A stretch of 29,427 nucleotides of DNA from an uncultured Prevotella sp. (GTDB lineage Bacteria; Bacteroidota; Bacteroidia; Bacteroidales; Bacteroidaceae), in NCBI GenBank assembly GCA_900554835.1, contig USJD01000019.1, positions 1-29,427 on the forward strand, read 5' to 3'. Below the pieces are notes generated by a model, which did no database searches, was not told the DNA's origin, and saw only the letters and a list, made by a program, of their open reading frames with translations. The position numbers and the translations under genes were made by a program. This document shows positions 1 to 8,169 of this stretch, piece after piece. Numbering within the stretch: the stretch's first letter is position 1; the number at the start of each line of letters is the position of its first letter.

Positions 1-844
1 TATAGTTGAGCTTATCCTGCGGTTTGGCATCGGTAGCACCTTCCATGAAGCGGAAATGCTCCACAGCAAGTTCACCAGCCTCCGGAATATCCTGATATAC
101 ATGGATGAGTGAGTCGATGGTTCTGAGATACTTCGATTTCTTTACCTCTCTTACATCATCCTGACGGTATTTCTCAATAAGCTTGTAGGCACAGAGACAA
201 GCCGCACCCCGATTTCCCACCTTATTATAATAGGTGTACATCAGACGGTACGAAGCCTTGCAGTCTGCCTCAAAACCGATGAGATGAAGCAAATCATTCT
301 TGAAGGAACTTCCATCCACCCCTTTCAGGGTCAGCGGCACATACTCCGTAGAAGTATGCTTGGCAAGAAGTTCAGGATGCGCCATCGCTTTCTTGAAGAA
401 CTCCTGGCTCTTCTTCATGTTCACCTTTCGCTGGCTTTGATAATAAGAAGCATCCTCCCTTTGTTCCAAAGAAGTCTCATCCACCTCTATTCCGTAAGGA
501 TTATCATGATACACCTTGCCGAGCACAGCATATCTCACCGCTTTCAGCATCGGGTCTTTCGTCTTCAAAACTTCAGCCTCCATCCGCTTCACATTCGGTG
601 TCAGCGAGTCTGCCGAAATCTCTTTCCAGAGCATCATCTGCCTCATCTCTGCCGCTAATAGTTGCCCGTAGTCTTTCGCCGCAGTGGCCTTGGAGATGAT
701 TTTCTGCATCACCCCAATCTCGCTCTTAGGCTGGTCCTTCTGAGCGATGATGTCAGCTTGCTTCCACAAGTTGTCATAAGTTTGAGCCGTAGTTTGCATC
801 ATGGCAAACACAACTATGATAAGTGTTATAATGTTTCTTTTCAT
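1..844 (-). CDS. Alpha-2-macroglobulin family protein, N-terminal part (runs off window)
   Basis: The first 281 residues of a longer protein are visible; the gene continues past base 1. It begins with a signal peptide (basic MKRN start, hydrophobic core, TTAQ end), so the protein is exported. The mature start TYDNLWKQADIIAQKD and the following helical, TPR-like region match my memory of the N-terminus of large Bacteroidota alpha-2-macroglobulin/MG2-domain proteins of roughly 1900 residues, which are thought to act in the envelope as protease traps. The MG domains and any thioester motif would lie outside the window, so the family call rests on the N-terminal region alone. The ATG at 844-842 is the only start that includes the whole signal peptide. 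The gene is divergent from the cellobiose phosphorylase gene, with 235 bases between the two starts. Confidence 0.7.
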   Translation of the reverse strand, partial: MKRNIITLIIVVFAMMQTTAQTYDNLWKQADIIAQKDQPKSEIGVMQKIISKATAAKDYGQLLAAEMRQMMLWKEISADSLTPNVKRMEAEVLKTKDPMLKAVRYAVLGKVYHDNPYGIEVDETSLEQREDASYYQSQRKVNMKKSQEFFKKAMAHPELLAKHTSTEYVPLTLKGVDGSSFKNDLLHLIGFEADCKASYRLMYTYYNKVGNRGAACLCAYKLIEKYRQDDVREVKKSKYLRTIDSLIHVYQDIPEAGELAVEHFRFMEGATDAKPQDKLNY

Positions 845-898
845 AAGCCAAGTGCACATTATGTTAACAATTGTCAGTTTTCTAACCTATTTTAATTG

Positions 899-906
899 CA
901 AAAATA
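899..906 (-). promoter_or_regulatory. Probable -7 box for the alpha-2-macroglobulin gene
   Basis: Read on the minus strand this is TATTTTTG, a match to the Bacteroidota -7 pattern TAnnTTTG, 55 bases upstream of the start codon. I do not see a clean TTG-type -33 element at the right distance, so it is a moderate call. Confidence 0.4.
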
Positions 907-949
907 CAAAAAATATCCGTTATCTAACCTTATAACTGAAAGTTTTTGC

Positions 950-957
950 TATCTTTG
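950..957 (+). promoter_or_regulatory. Probable -7 box for the cellobiose phosphorylase gene
   Basis: TATCTTTG matches TAnnTTTG and is followed by GCAC, as in many Bacteroidota promoters. Transcription would start near 965, giving an A/T-rich leader of about 115 bases before the ATG at 1080. The -33 element is not clear. The leader holds no obvious hairpin or riboswitch. Confidence 0.5.
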
Positions 958-1079
958 CACCAAAATAATGTTATTTACTAAATTAAACATTCATTAATAT
1001 AACACTAAATTAAGTAATAAGAATACAGAATCAACACTTTAAAACAAAAATAAACAACAATATAAATACTAAAAAGACA

Positions 1080-3575
1080 ATGGCAGAGAAAAAGTATGGT
1101 CATTTTGATGACGCCAATCGCGAGTACGTGATTACAGACCCTAAGACCCCATGGCCTTGGATTAACTATTTGGGCAACGAGGATTTCTTCTCGCTCATCT
1201 CCAATACAGCAGGTGGTTATTCTTTCTATAAGGATGCCAAGTTCCGTCGCATCACCCGTTATCGCTACAATGGGGTTCCGATGGATAATGGCGGACGTTA
1301 CTTCTACATCAAGGAGGGCGATACAGTCTGGAATCCTGGTTGGAAACCTTGTAAGACCCCACTCGACAGCTACGAGTGCCGCCATGGTATGAATTATACC
1401 CGTATTACGAGTAGCAAGAATGGTGTGGAGGCAAGTGTACTCTTCTTCGTTCCTCTCCACACTTGGGCTGAGGTGCAGAAGATGACGCTCAAAAATAATT
1501 CCAAAGAAGTGAAATCTCTCAAGGTATTCTCATTTGCAGAATGGTGCTTGTGGAATGCAGCCACTGACATGGAAAATTTCCAGCGCAATTTCTCTACAGG
1601 AGAAGTTGAGGTAGAAGGCTCTACGATCTACCACAAGACGGAATATCGCGAACGCAGAAATCATTATGCTTTCTATACTGTCAATACCGACATTCAGGGT
1701 TATGATACCGACCGCGAAAGCTTTATCGGTCTCTACAATGAGTTTGCAGACCCAGAAGCAGTCATGGAAGGAAAACCTCGCAACAGTTTCGCTCATGGCT
1801 GGAGTCCTATCGCATCACATTATATCGAAGTTACCCTGCAACCGGGAGAAAGTCGCGACCTGATCTTCCTCTTGGGATACGTGGAGAACGAACAGGACAA
1901 GAAATTCGTAGCAAAGAAAGTGATCAATAAGGAAAAGGCACACGAACTGATGGCTAAGTTTGACACCACCGAAAAAGTAGATGCTGCCTTCAGAGAGCTC
2001 AACAGCTATTGGGATAACCTGCTCAATATCTTCACCGTAAAGAGCGGTAACGACAAACTCGACCGTATGGTAAACATCTGGAACCAGTACCAGTGCATGA
2101 TTACCTTCTGCATGTCCCGTTCGGCAAGCTTCTTTGAGAGTGGTATCGGCCGAGGCATGGGTTTCCGTGATTCCAATCAGGACCTGGTAGGCTTCGTTCA
2201 TCAGATACCTACTCGTGCCCGTCAGCGCATCATCGACATTGCCAGCACCCAGTTCCCTGATGGTGGCTGCTATCATCAATATCAGCCTTTGACCAAACGA
2301 GGCAATAATGATATCGGTGGTGGTTTCAACGACGATCCTTGCTGGCTGATTTTCGGTACAGTAGCATATATCAAGGAGACTGGTGATTTCTCTATTCTTT
2401 CAGAGCAGGTACCTTTCGACAACCAGCCTGGTAGCGAAGTAAGTCTCTTCGAACACTTGAAGATCAGCATGAATCATGTTATCAACAATCTCGGTCCTCA
2501 CAAGTTGCCACTCATCGGAAGAGCTGACTGGAACGACTGTCTCAACCTCAACTGCTTCTCTTGGGATCCAAACGAGAGTTTCCAGACTACAGAGAATAAG
2601 GGTGAAGGTTCCAAGGCAGAGAGTCTGATGATTGCCGGCCTGTTTGTTGTAACAGGCAAGGACTACGTTGCTCTCTGCAAGCAACTCGCCAAGGAAGCAG
2701 CCAACTGTCATAAGGGCTCGATAGCAGGACTCGCAGAGGAAGATTATCTTGCAGAAGCAGAGCGCATGCAGAAAGAAGTGGATGCCATGACCGAAGCCGT
2801 AAAACAGCATGGTTGGGATGGAGAGTGGTTCCTCCGTGCCTATGATTTCTTCGGAAACAAGATAGGTAGCGACGAGAATGAGGAAGGCAAGATTTTCATC
2901 GAGAGCCAGGGCTGGTGTACGATGGCAGGTATCGGTCTGGAAGACGGACTCTGCGATAAGGCTTTGGATAGTGCCAAGGAGCGATTGGAATGTGAGCATG
3001 GTATGGTGCTCAACAACCCTGCCTATACAACCTATCATGTAGAGATGGGCGAGATTTCCTCTTATCCGGAGGGTTACAAGGAAAATGCCGGAATTTTCTG
3101 CCACAACAATCCATGGGTTATCATTGGCGAAACGGTAGCCGGACGTGGCAGCGATGCCTGGAAGCACTACACCAAGATACTTCCAAGTTATGTAGAGGAG
3201 AAATATCAGACCTTGCACAAGGTGGAACCATACGTAAACTGCCAGATGGTAGCTGGTAAGGATGCTGCCAAACCTGGCGAGGGCAAGAACTCATGGTTGA
3301 CGGGTACAGCCGCATGGATGTGGTACACCGTGAGCGAGTTCATCCTGGGCATCAAACCAGACTACGAGGGCTTGAATATCGACCCTTGCCTGCCAAGCAC
3401 AGCCAAGGAGTATGAGGTAACCCGCAAGTTCCGTGGCGGCGAGTATCATATCACCGTGAAAAACCCAGAGGGCAAGGAGAAGGGAGTGAAGCAAATCATC
3501 GTAGATGGCAAACCTATTGAGGGCTGCGTCATCCCTTGTCAAGCAGGCAAGCACGAGGTAATCGTGGCGATGTAA
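1080..3575 (+). CDS. Cellobiose phosphorylase (glycoside hydrolase family 94)
   Basis: An 831-residue cytoplasmic enzyme without signal peptide that splits cellobiose with phosphate into alpha-glucose 1-phosphate and glucose, saving ATP when cellulose or beta-glucan breakdown products are used. From memory it is highly similar along its whole length to clostridial cellobiose phosphorylases of about 811 residues: the N-terminal sandwich domain has FFSLISNTAGGYSFYKDA and FQRNFSTGEVEVEGS, and the helical barrel has GFRDSNQD (residues 361-368; the Arg and Asp bind sugar in the family) and ADWND (482-486; Asp486 is the likely catalytic acid by family analogy). EPYVNCQMVAGKDA and NSWLTGTAAWMW near the C-terminus fit the phosphate-side region. 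The start follows an A-rich leader typical of the phylum. It appears to be a single-gene unit with its own promoter, ended by the hairpin at 3602-3641. Confidence 0.95.
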   Translation: MAEKKYGHFDDANREYVITDPKTPWPWINYLGNEDFFSLISNTAGGYSFYKDAKFRRITRYRYNGVPMDNGGRYFYIKEGDTVWNPGWKPCKTPLDSYECRHGMNYTRITSSKNGVEASVLFFVPLHTWAEVQKMTLKNNSKEVKSLKVFSFAEWCLWNAATDMENFQRNFSTGEVEVEGSTIYHKTEYRERRNHYAFYTVNTDIQGYDTDRESFIGLYNEFADPEAVMEGKPRNSFAHGWSPIASHYIEVTLQPGESRDLIFLLGYVENEQDKKFVAKKVINKEKAHELMAKFDTTEKVDAAFRELNSYWDNLLNIFTVKSGNDKLDRMVNIWNQYQCMITFCMSRSASFFESGIGRGMGFRDSNQDLVGFVHQIPTRARQRIIDIASTQFPDGGCYHQYQPLTKRGNNDIGGGFNDDPCWLIFGTVAYIKETGDFSILSEQVPFDNQPGSEVSLFEHLKISMNHVINNLGPHKLPLIGRADWNDCLNLNCFSWDPNESFQTTENKGEGSKAESLMIAGLFVVTGKDYVALCKQLAKEAANCHKGSIAGLAEEDYLAEAERMQKEVDAMTEAVKQHGWDGEWFLRAYDFFGNKIGSDENEEGKIFIESQGWCTMAGIGLEDGLCDKALDSAKERLECEHGMVLNNPAYTTYHVEMGEISSYPEGYKENAGIFCHNNPWVIIGETVAGRGSDAWKHYTKILPSYVEEKYQTLHKVEPYVNCQMVAGKDAAKPGEGKNSWLTGTAAWMWYTVSEFILGIKPDYEGLNIDPCLPSTAKEYEVTRKFRGGEYHITVKNPEGKEKGVKQIIVDGKPIEGCVIPCQAGKHEVIVAM

Positions 3576-3601
3576 TTTGCCCAAAACTCATAAATACATA
3601 T

Positions 3602-3641
3602 AAAATCGGCAAAATAAGCAAACGTTTATTTTGCCGATTTT
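3602..3641. terminator. Perfect 16-bp hairpin, probable terminator after the GH94 gene
   Basis: AAAATCGGCAAAATAA (3602-3617) is repeated in inverted form as TTATTTTGCCGATTTT (3626-3641) around an 8-base loop. The arms end in A and T runs, so it can work in both directions. It lies 27 bases after the phosphorylase stop codon. The right arm contains the -33 element of the next promoter, so termination and initiation share DNA here. Confidence 0.75.
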
Positions 3642-3660
3642 CTTATTTTTTATACCTTTG
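3630..3660 (+). promoter_or_regulatory. Consensus Bacteroidota promoter for the small lipoprotein gene
   Basis: TTTG (3630-3633), a 19-base spacer, and TACCTTTG (3653-3660) fit the -33/-7 consensus exactly. Transcription should start near 3668, only about 18 bases before the ATG at 3686. The -33 element lies inside the right arm of the terminator hairpin. Confidence 0.75.
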
Positions 3661-3685
3661 CGACAAATTAGAAATAAAAAATGAG

Positions 3686-4105
3686 ATGAAGAAGATATTA
3701 TACTTTGTAGCAGCCCTAACTGCCACCGCCTTTATCACAACAACAAATACAAGTTGCAAGTATGCTCCCGACCAGCATAATGACGACACGGTAGCTGCCA
3801 GCGAATTTTATCCAGAGGACACAACTGCCGCTCATGCCAAGAAGATGGCGAAGATAGCAGCCATAAAAGCAAGCAAGGATAGTGTAGGCGTATATTATGT
3901 AGGAAGCGGTTCCACCAAAGACCAGATTCAGCTTGTCTCCTACCCTTCCCGTCGTGACACCTTATTATATAGTAAGACCCGGCACGTAAAAGTAAAGGGA
4001 AGTGCAGACATCGACCACGTGGTTCGTGTGGATTTCTATCTGCTTAATGGCAAGGATTCGCTTGTGAAATACGTGGAGGAAGTGGATTTGAAGGAGCATC
4101 TCTAA
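3686..4105 (+). CDS. Small lipoprotein of unknown function (intact copy)
   Basis: A 139-residue exported protein. A basic MKK start and hydrophobic segment lead to a cysteine at residue 24 (context TNTSC), a plausible though unusual lipobox. The mature part is polar and has a lysine-rich helix (residues 50-65) followed by a beta-rich region that includes VYYVGSGSTKDQIQLVSYPS and ends DLKEHL. I do not recognise the family. The open frame extends upstream to 3536, but the start at 3686 was chosen because it gives the signal peptide and lies just after a consensus promoter. From residue 21 to 20 bases past the stop the DNA is repeated, with one base difference, 12,211 bases downstream as a headless remnant, so this gene marks the left boundary of the inserted block. 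Confidence 0.75.
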   Translation: MKKILYFVAALTATAFITTTNTSCKYAPDQHNDDTVAASEFYPEDTTAAHAKKMAKIAAIKASKDSVGVYYVGSGSTKDQIQLVSYPSRRDTLLYSKTRHVKVKGSADIDHVVRVDFYLLNGKDSLVKYVEEVDLKEHL

Positions 4106-4125
4106 GAGATAGCTTCATCGTTCTC
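3746..4125 (+). repeat. 380-bp direct repeat, left copy
   Basis: This stretch is identical to 15957-16336 with a constant offset of 12,211 bases and one difference seen by eye (T at 4110, C at 16321). It starts inside codon 21 of the lipoprotein gene and ends 20 bases after its stop. The bases on either side of the two copies do not match, so the repeat ends are sharp. Confidence 0.95.
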
Positions 4126-4138
4126 TGCACCGTAAATC

Positions 4139-4203
4139 TCTTTACATTTATTACACCCTTTACACCCTTACACCATCTGATTCCCTATAAACACACAGGG
4201 GAT
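4139..4203. other. Intergenic repeats and weak hairpin at the left end of the island
   Basis: A T-rich stretch holds three closely spaced copies of TTACACC or TACACCC (4151-4174), then a 7-bp imperfect stem (4180-4186 with 4197-4203, one G-U pair, 10-base loop). There is no clear T-run, so a terminator role for either side is uncertain. Nothing else is seen between the lipoprotein stop and the last island gene. Confidence 0.3.
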
Positions 4204-4354
4204 TCCAACAGAATGATGAAGGGTGAAGAGTTTTATGCGTATCCAATTTCAAAAATTGAGCAACACGCTGCAAGTAGGAACTCTGCAATTCTATGTCTCT
4301 TGAACCATTCTGATGACATAACATCCCATACATACGCTATTACAGCTGTGTCAA

Positions 4355-4630
4355 TTATTCTTCATCATTTTCATATCCTTGATCATTTTCTTCACTTGGA
4401 GTACCCTCATCATCACCATCATTAGAATATTCCTCTTCTTGTTCTTGCTGAGTTTCCTCTATATTTTCTTCTTGAACTGAGTCTACATCATTAGTTTCTC
4501 TTTCATCACGTTGTTCCCTTTTTGGCTTGTCATTAGACTTACTTGAATTATTATCATCACTACCACCCGCCAAAAGGACAAACACACAAAAACAGAATGC
4601 GCTAAGAATAATTTTAAGAACTGATTTCAT
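4355..4630 (-). CDS. Small acidic exported protein with a degenerate lipobox
   Basis: A 91-residue protein of unknown function, last gene of the island operon. It has a hydrophobic signal segment (residues 3-22) ending in LLAGGSDDN, exactly like a Bacteroidota lipoprotein lipobox (LLAGCSDD) except that the cysteine position, residue 23, is glycine (codon GGT at 4564-4562; one base from TGT). The remainder is hydrophilic, low-complexity and strongly acidic, rich in Glu, Asp, Asn and Gln. A start at 4663 is possible but would overlap the preceding gene; 4630 gives a normal signal peptide after an A/G-rich leader. It may now be a secreted or membrane-held protein, or a decaying lipoprotein. Confidence 0.6.
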   Translation of the reverse strand: MKSVLKIILSAFCFCVFVLLAGGSDDNNSSKSNDKPKREQRDERETNDVDSVQEENIEETQQEQEEEYSNDGDDEGTPSEENDQGYENDEE

Positions 4631-4638
4631 ATCTTTCT

Positions 4639-5121
4639 TTATATTAAACGATTTATAAAACATATATATTTATACCCTAACCAAATAGCCATCAAATAGC
4701 AGAACAAATCTACGATATCAAATGTACCAGGAATCCACCGGGGAATTTGTAATAACTCAGAACCAATAGCAACTACAGCCAAAGGCAAAGATGCCCAAAG
4801 ACTCTTTTTCACATTAAAGTTCCAAATTGCCCCCATTAAAAGAACATAAGCGAGCATCCACAACCCATCAGGTAAAGAATACACTAACCAATTATCATAA
4901 TGGGCTTGAGGTCTGAGAGAAACGATAAAGTCATATACTCCTAATGATTGACACCATCTGAACATCACCAGGCTATCACTACGATACAATAGATAGAGGC
5001 AACCTCCCATGAACAAAGATGTCAGTCCCAACCAAATGGTAACCAACCGGAATCGCCAAATCAATCCTACATGACCTCCAACTCCTTTAATTTCTCTAAC
5101 TCCTTGCTCCACTTCAGCCAT
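4639..5121 (-). CDS. VanZ-like four-helix membrane protein
   Basis: A 160-residue inner-membrane protein with about four hydrophobic segments (near residues 26-46, 80-102, 109-126 and 136-155). The C-terminal half carries GSELLQ (Glu122, Gln125) and TFDIVDLF (Asp135, Asp138), the pattern of the VanZ-like family, in which an ExxQ helix is followed by a D-xx-D helix. The function of the family is poorly defined; the teicoplanin link of VanZ itself should not be carried over. The ATG at 5121 overlaps the preceding gene by 55 bases in another frame; the residues before the first helix are ordinary soluble sequence, so a later non-ATG start (for example the TTG at residue 20) is possible. Confidence 0.65.
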   Translation of the reverse strand: MAEVEQGVREIKGVGGHVGLIWRFRLVTIWLGLTSLFMGGCLYLLYRSDSLVMFRWCQSLGVYDFIVSLRPQAHYDNWLVYSLPDGLWMLAYVLLMGAIWNFNVKKSLWASLPLAVVAIGSELLQIPRWIPGTFDIVDLFCYLMAIWLGYKYICFINRLI

Positions 5122-7157
5122 TCCTTTTGATTTTTCGTATTCTTATAGAATTTAACCAAATTGCGCACTGCAGATATTTGTTTTATTTTTGCATTAGCTG
5201 CTTTTTTCCACAAATACTCAGCTTTTTTGAGATCCTTAGGAAGTCCTCCTTTTCCTATGGCATACATTGTACCAAGATAACCGGATGCCAAAGAGGAGCC
5301 TAACTGGTCTGCTTTCAGATATAATTGGACTGCAGTCTCGATATCAGCAGCTACACCATATCCTTTTTCGTAACAAAAACCTAACCAACAATATCCATCC
5401 TTATCATTCAAATCACTTGCCTTTTTGTAATACGAAAACGCCTTTGAATAATCAACATTTACATAACGGCCAAGACGAAAAGCATTACCCAACTTAACGA
5501 AGACATCAGAAGATTGCAAGTTCAACCTGTCACAAGCACTAAGCTGGTAATAAAAGATAGACTTACTTTCGCCTTTTTTTTCATAATAATGCGCAATATT
5601 CAAAAATACGCCACGCGCCAAACCTGAAAGATGCACATTTTTAAGCTGAATATCTTTAATTCGTAAGAAATAGCTATCAGCCTTAGCAATATCCTTTACC
5701 TCATCATAATAATACATACCTAACTTATAAAGACCATCATCCGAAAGGTTTACAAGCATTTTTTCATATCCTTCTACTGCTTTTTCCTTATTAACCTCTT
5801 GATTATCCAGCCCCAAATATGTATAATCCAAGATTCGCTCCTGAGCTTTTGCATAGCCAAGCGACTCTGCCATGAGAAAATAACGGTATGCTCTCGAATA
5901 ATTCTGTACAACACCTTCCTCTTTTCCCTCGTAATAAAGCTGCCCCAAATTAAAATATGCCTTTGCGTTGTTCATATCACAAGCCTTGTGCAACCATTGA
6001 AGTTTCATATTACCTTTCGAAAGGTCAGCTAATTTTAGCATGGCATCAGCATCACCATTGTCTGCCAGTTTCTTAAGCCATTCCTTCTTACTACTATTAT
6101 CATATGTTACATCAAGCATTTTTCGACAAGCTTCCATATTACCTTGTTCTGCTGCCATCCTCCAGTAAGTAATAGCAGTAGGAATAGAAGAAATAACACC
6201 CTTACCATCATAATAGCAACAGCCAACCTTATATTGTGCAAAGTCATCACCCTTATCAGCCAACTTTTTATATTCCTTGAAAGCCTTACTAAAATCATTA
6301 GAGGCAAGACAATCGTCTGCATTTAAAGATACACCAGTAAATCCCTTCTTTATCTCCTTACCAACATCTACTGAGACCGTCATAGTCTGTGGCTTATATT
6401 TTTTTTTCACAAAACTCACTTGATACTCGCCATTGAGAGCTATTTGTTCACCAGTTCTTATCTTTTGTTTTTTAGGTTTTGCTGCACCATTAACAGGAGT
6501 AATCAGAAATTCTGCATTAAGAGGATAAGTAATGGTAAGCAGTCCTTTGTTTTTCAAGTTGTAATCTCGCTGCATTACAATATGCTTGATAACAGGAAAC
6601 TGGTCTATTTCAAAAGTTCCTTCATAACTATTGTACCCTTGCATACTTACACAGAAAGTGTGCTTACCCTTATCCAAAGGCAAGTCTAAACCACCTGTAG
6701 CATCAGTTTTGTAGCTTTTTCCATCCACAATAATCGGTACATTTGGCATACCTAATTCAAAAGTCGCGCCAGGGGCTCTTTCTGGCATTTGTATCTTCAT
6801 TACATAAGTATTTCCGCCTTTCACTTCATCAATATTAAATTGAGAGAATTCTATTTCTATAGGCATTGTGTTCTCTGTAGATAACTTCAAACGCTGAGTT
6901 CCATCAATCACACTGACATAATACTCATTCTGTTTATGCTTAGGGAGACCTACAATATCACCCTCAAACTTGACCGTTTCTGCCAATATCTGTACCTTTA
7001 TCAAGGCACACATATCACCATTGGCATCTTTAATATTTTCATGTTGAGCTGTCAAATCCGTAGGGTCAAGTATAAAACTCTTCACCTTAATATCCTGTGC
7101 CCATATTGAGCATTTGCACAACAAGGCTAAAACTATTGCTATATATTTTTTCTTCAT
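5067..7157 (-). CDS. Exported PEGA-like and Sel1-like repeat protein
   Basis: A 696-residue exported protein. A signal peptide ends at WAQ (residues 1-20). Residues 21-125 form a domain shared with the next gene upstream and with the gene at 25057 (SF.L...DL, then GDMCALIKVQ, FEGDIVG, a KGG-turn and MP). Residues about 128-275 look like two PEGA-type beta domains (IIVDGKSYKT, KGKHTFCVSMQGY). Residues about 290-680 are Sel1-like repeats of around 36 residues, with motifs such as AQYKVGCCYYDGKGV and AYFNLGQLYYEGKEEG, a scaffold for protein contacts. The start at 7157 was preferred over 7199 because it begins the signal peptide. It is probably a periplasmic or surface assembly platform of the island system; no enzymatic motif is seen. 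Confidence 0.8.
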   Translation of the reverse strand: MKKKYIAIVLALLCKCSIWAQDIKVKSFILDPTDLTAQHENIKDANGDMCALIKVQILAETVKFEGDIVGLPKHKQNEYYVSVIDGTQRLKLSTENTMPIEIEFSQFNIDEVKGGNTYVMKIQMPERAPGATFELGMPNVPIIVDGKSYKTDATGGLDLPLDKGKHTFCVSMQGYNSYEGTFEIDQFPVIKHIVMQRDYNLKNKGLLTITYPLNAEFLITPVNGAAKPKKQKIRTGEQIALNGEYQVSFVKKKYKPQTMTVSVDVGKEIKKGFTGVSLNADDCLASNDFSKAFKEYKKLADKGDDFAQYKVGCCYYDGKGVISSIPTAITYWRMAAEQGNMEACRKMLDVTYDNSSKKEWLKKLADNGDADAMLKLADLSKGNMKLQWLHKACDMNNAKAYFNLGQLYYEGKEEGVVQNYSRAYRYFLMAESLGYAKAQERILDYTYLGLDNQEVNKEKAVEGYEKMLVNLSDDGLYKLGMYYYDEVKDIAKADSYFLRIKDIQLKNVHLSGLARGVFLNIAHYYEKKGESKSIFYYQLSACDRLNLQSSDVFVKLGNAFRLGRYVNVDYSKAFSYYKKASDLNDKDGYCWLGFCYEKGYGVAADIETAVQLYLKADQLGSSLASGYLGTMYAIGKGGLPKDLKKAEYLWKKAANAKIKQISAVRNLVKFYKNTKNQKEWLKWSKELEKLKELEVM

Positions 7158-7205
7158 TTCAAAACACAAATTTAACAAAACTAATCTATATTCTTTCACA
7201 CAATA

Positions 7206-8117
7206 TCAATGTCTCTGAAGTCTCATCAAGTCATCAAGACTGACCGTCCCCTTCTTGTTTGCAGGAGAAAAGACTGGTTTTGAATCAGGAATCGCCGTAT
7301 CGTCATAGAAACGCAAGTCTAATGTCTGTTCAACATCCGTCACTAGTACTTTCATATCTTTTTGCTGTCCATTAAGAATAGCGGAAAAACGGTATTTCAT
7401 CTTACTCGGTGGCAACCAAATTCCACCTATTCTCCCTTTGTCTTGTCCCATAACCAAAATATGGGTTCCTGGATTAGACAAAATGATAACATGACCATCC
7501 TTGGGAACAAGTTTATTCTTAGGAAAGAACACAGGCTCACCACTCAAATTCACTTTTCCTTGATAAGAAATATAGTGAGGGGCTGAGATAAGAAAATCAT
7601 ACACCCCATATGGAAGATTTACCTTTACTAGGCCACCAGTTTGGCTTTTATAATCTCGTCCATCAATTGTCAAAATTCCATTTTCTGGCAATTCTGCTGT
7701 AAGCCATGCTTTTCCAGTATTTTCATCCATGGATGGCATGTCAACAACCAATACATACACCCGTCCACCTTTTACATCCTCAACCCCAAAATCACCAAAG
7801 TTTACAACTAAAGGACACGTACGCATAGGAAAAATCTTCAAGAAAGTACTTCCATTAACAAGCCACACCTCATATTCATTTACCTTATGGAAAGGTTGTC
7901 CTATAATATCACCTTCAAAACTAACCTTGCTATCAACAATTTGAACTCTTACCAAGGCACACATGTCGCCATTTAAATCCTTAACATTCCGCTGCTGAGC
8001 TGCAAGATCCGCAGCATCCAACGCAAAGCTTAGAACCTTTGCATTCTGTGCAGTAGAAGCCACCCCGGTCAGCAAACAAAAAAATAAAACAGATAAAAAT
8101 CGAATCATATTTCTCAT
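7206..8117 (-). CDS. Exported protein with PEGA-like domains, paralogous to the N-terminal part of the next gene
   Basis: A 303-residue exported protein with a signal peptide (to about residue 23, ASTAQ). Residues 25-125 match the N-terminal domain of the downstream gene: SFALDAADLAAQ, LNGDMCALVRVQI, FEGDIIGQP, EDVKGGRVYVLVVDMP. Residues 130-265 contain PEGA-like beta units (GILTIDGRDYKS, YGVYDFLISAPHY). It lacks the Sel1-like repeats, so the pair looks like a tandem duplication followed by gain or loss of the repeat region. A GTG at 8120 and an ATG at 8108 are alternative starts; all keep the signal peptide. Only 48 bases separate its stop from the next start, so co-expression is likely. No catalytic residues are recognised. 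Confidence 0.75.
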   Translation of the reverse strand: MRNMIRFLSVLFFCLLTGVASTAQNAKVLSFALDAADLAAQQRNVKDLNGDMCALVRVQIVDSKVSFEGDIIGQPFHKVNEYEVWLVNGSTFLKIFPMRTCPLVVNFGDFGVEDVKGGRVYVLVVDMPSMDENTGKAWLTAELPENGILTIDGRDYKSQTGGLVKVNLPYGVYDFLISAPHYISYQGKVNLSGEPVFFPKNKLVPKDGHVIILSNPGTHILVMGQDKGRIGGIWLPPSKMKYRFSAILNGQQKDMKVLVTDVEQTLDLRFYDDTAIPDSKPVFSPANKKGTVSLDDLMRLQRH

Positions 8118-8169
8118 CACTCTATACGTTTAAAGATTTAAACAATTAGATAACTCAGAAAAACAATCT

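Noticed and set aside
284..895. Two plus-strand frames of 124 and 77 codons at the left edge
   Set aside because: Both lie opposite the alpha-2-macroglobulin-type gene, whose minus-strand frame has a signal peptide and family-like sequence.
2400..3218. A 272-codon frame antisense to the cellobiose phosphorylase gene
   Set aside because: It is a shadow of a well-conserved enzyme gene, with no promoter and no recognisable product.
4213..4425. A plus-strand frame ending in a run of histidines
   Set aside because: The histidines arise from the complement of the acidic codons of the small minus-strand gene; the frame has no start context or promoter.
4639..5121. Link of the VanZ-like protein to glycopeptide resistance
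   Set aside because: No van genes are present, and VanZ-like proteins are widespread with no known link to resistance in this phylum.
8128..8143. Palindrome GTTTAAA-GA-TTTAAAC between two island genes
   Set aside because: It is short, A/T-only apart from its ends, and has a two-base loop; chance is a sufficient explanation in this A/T-rich DNA.
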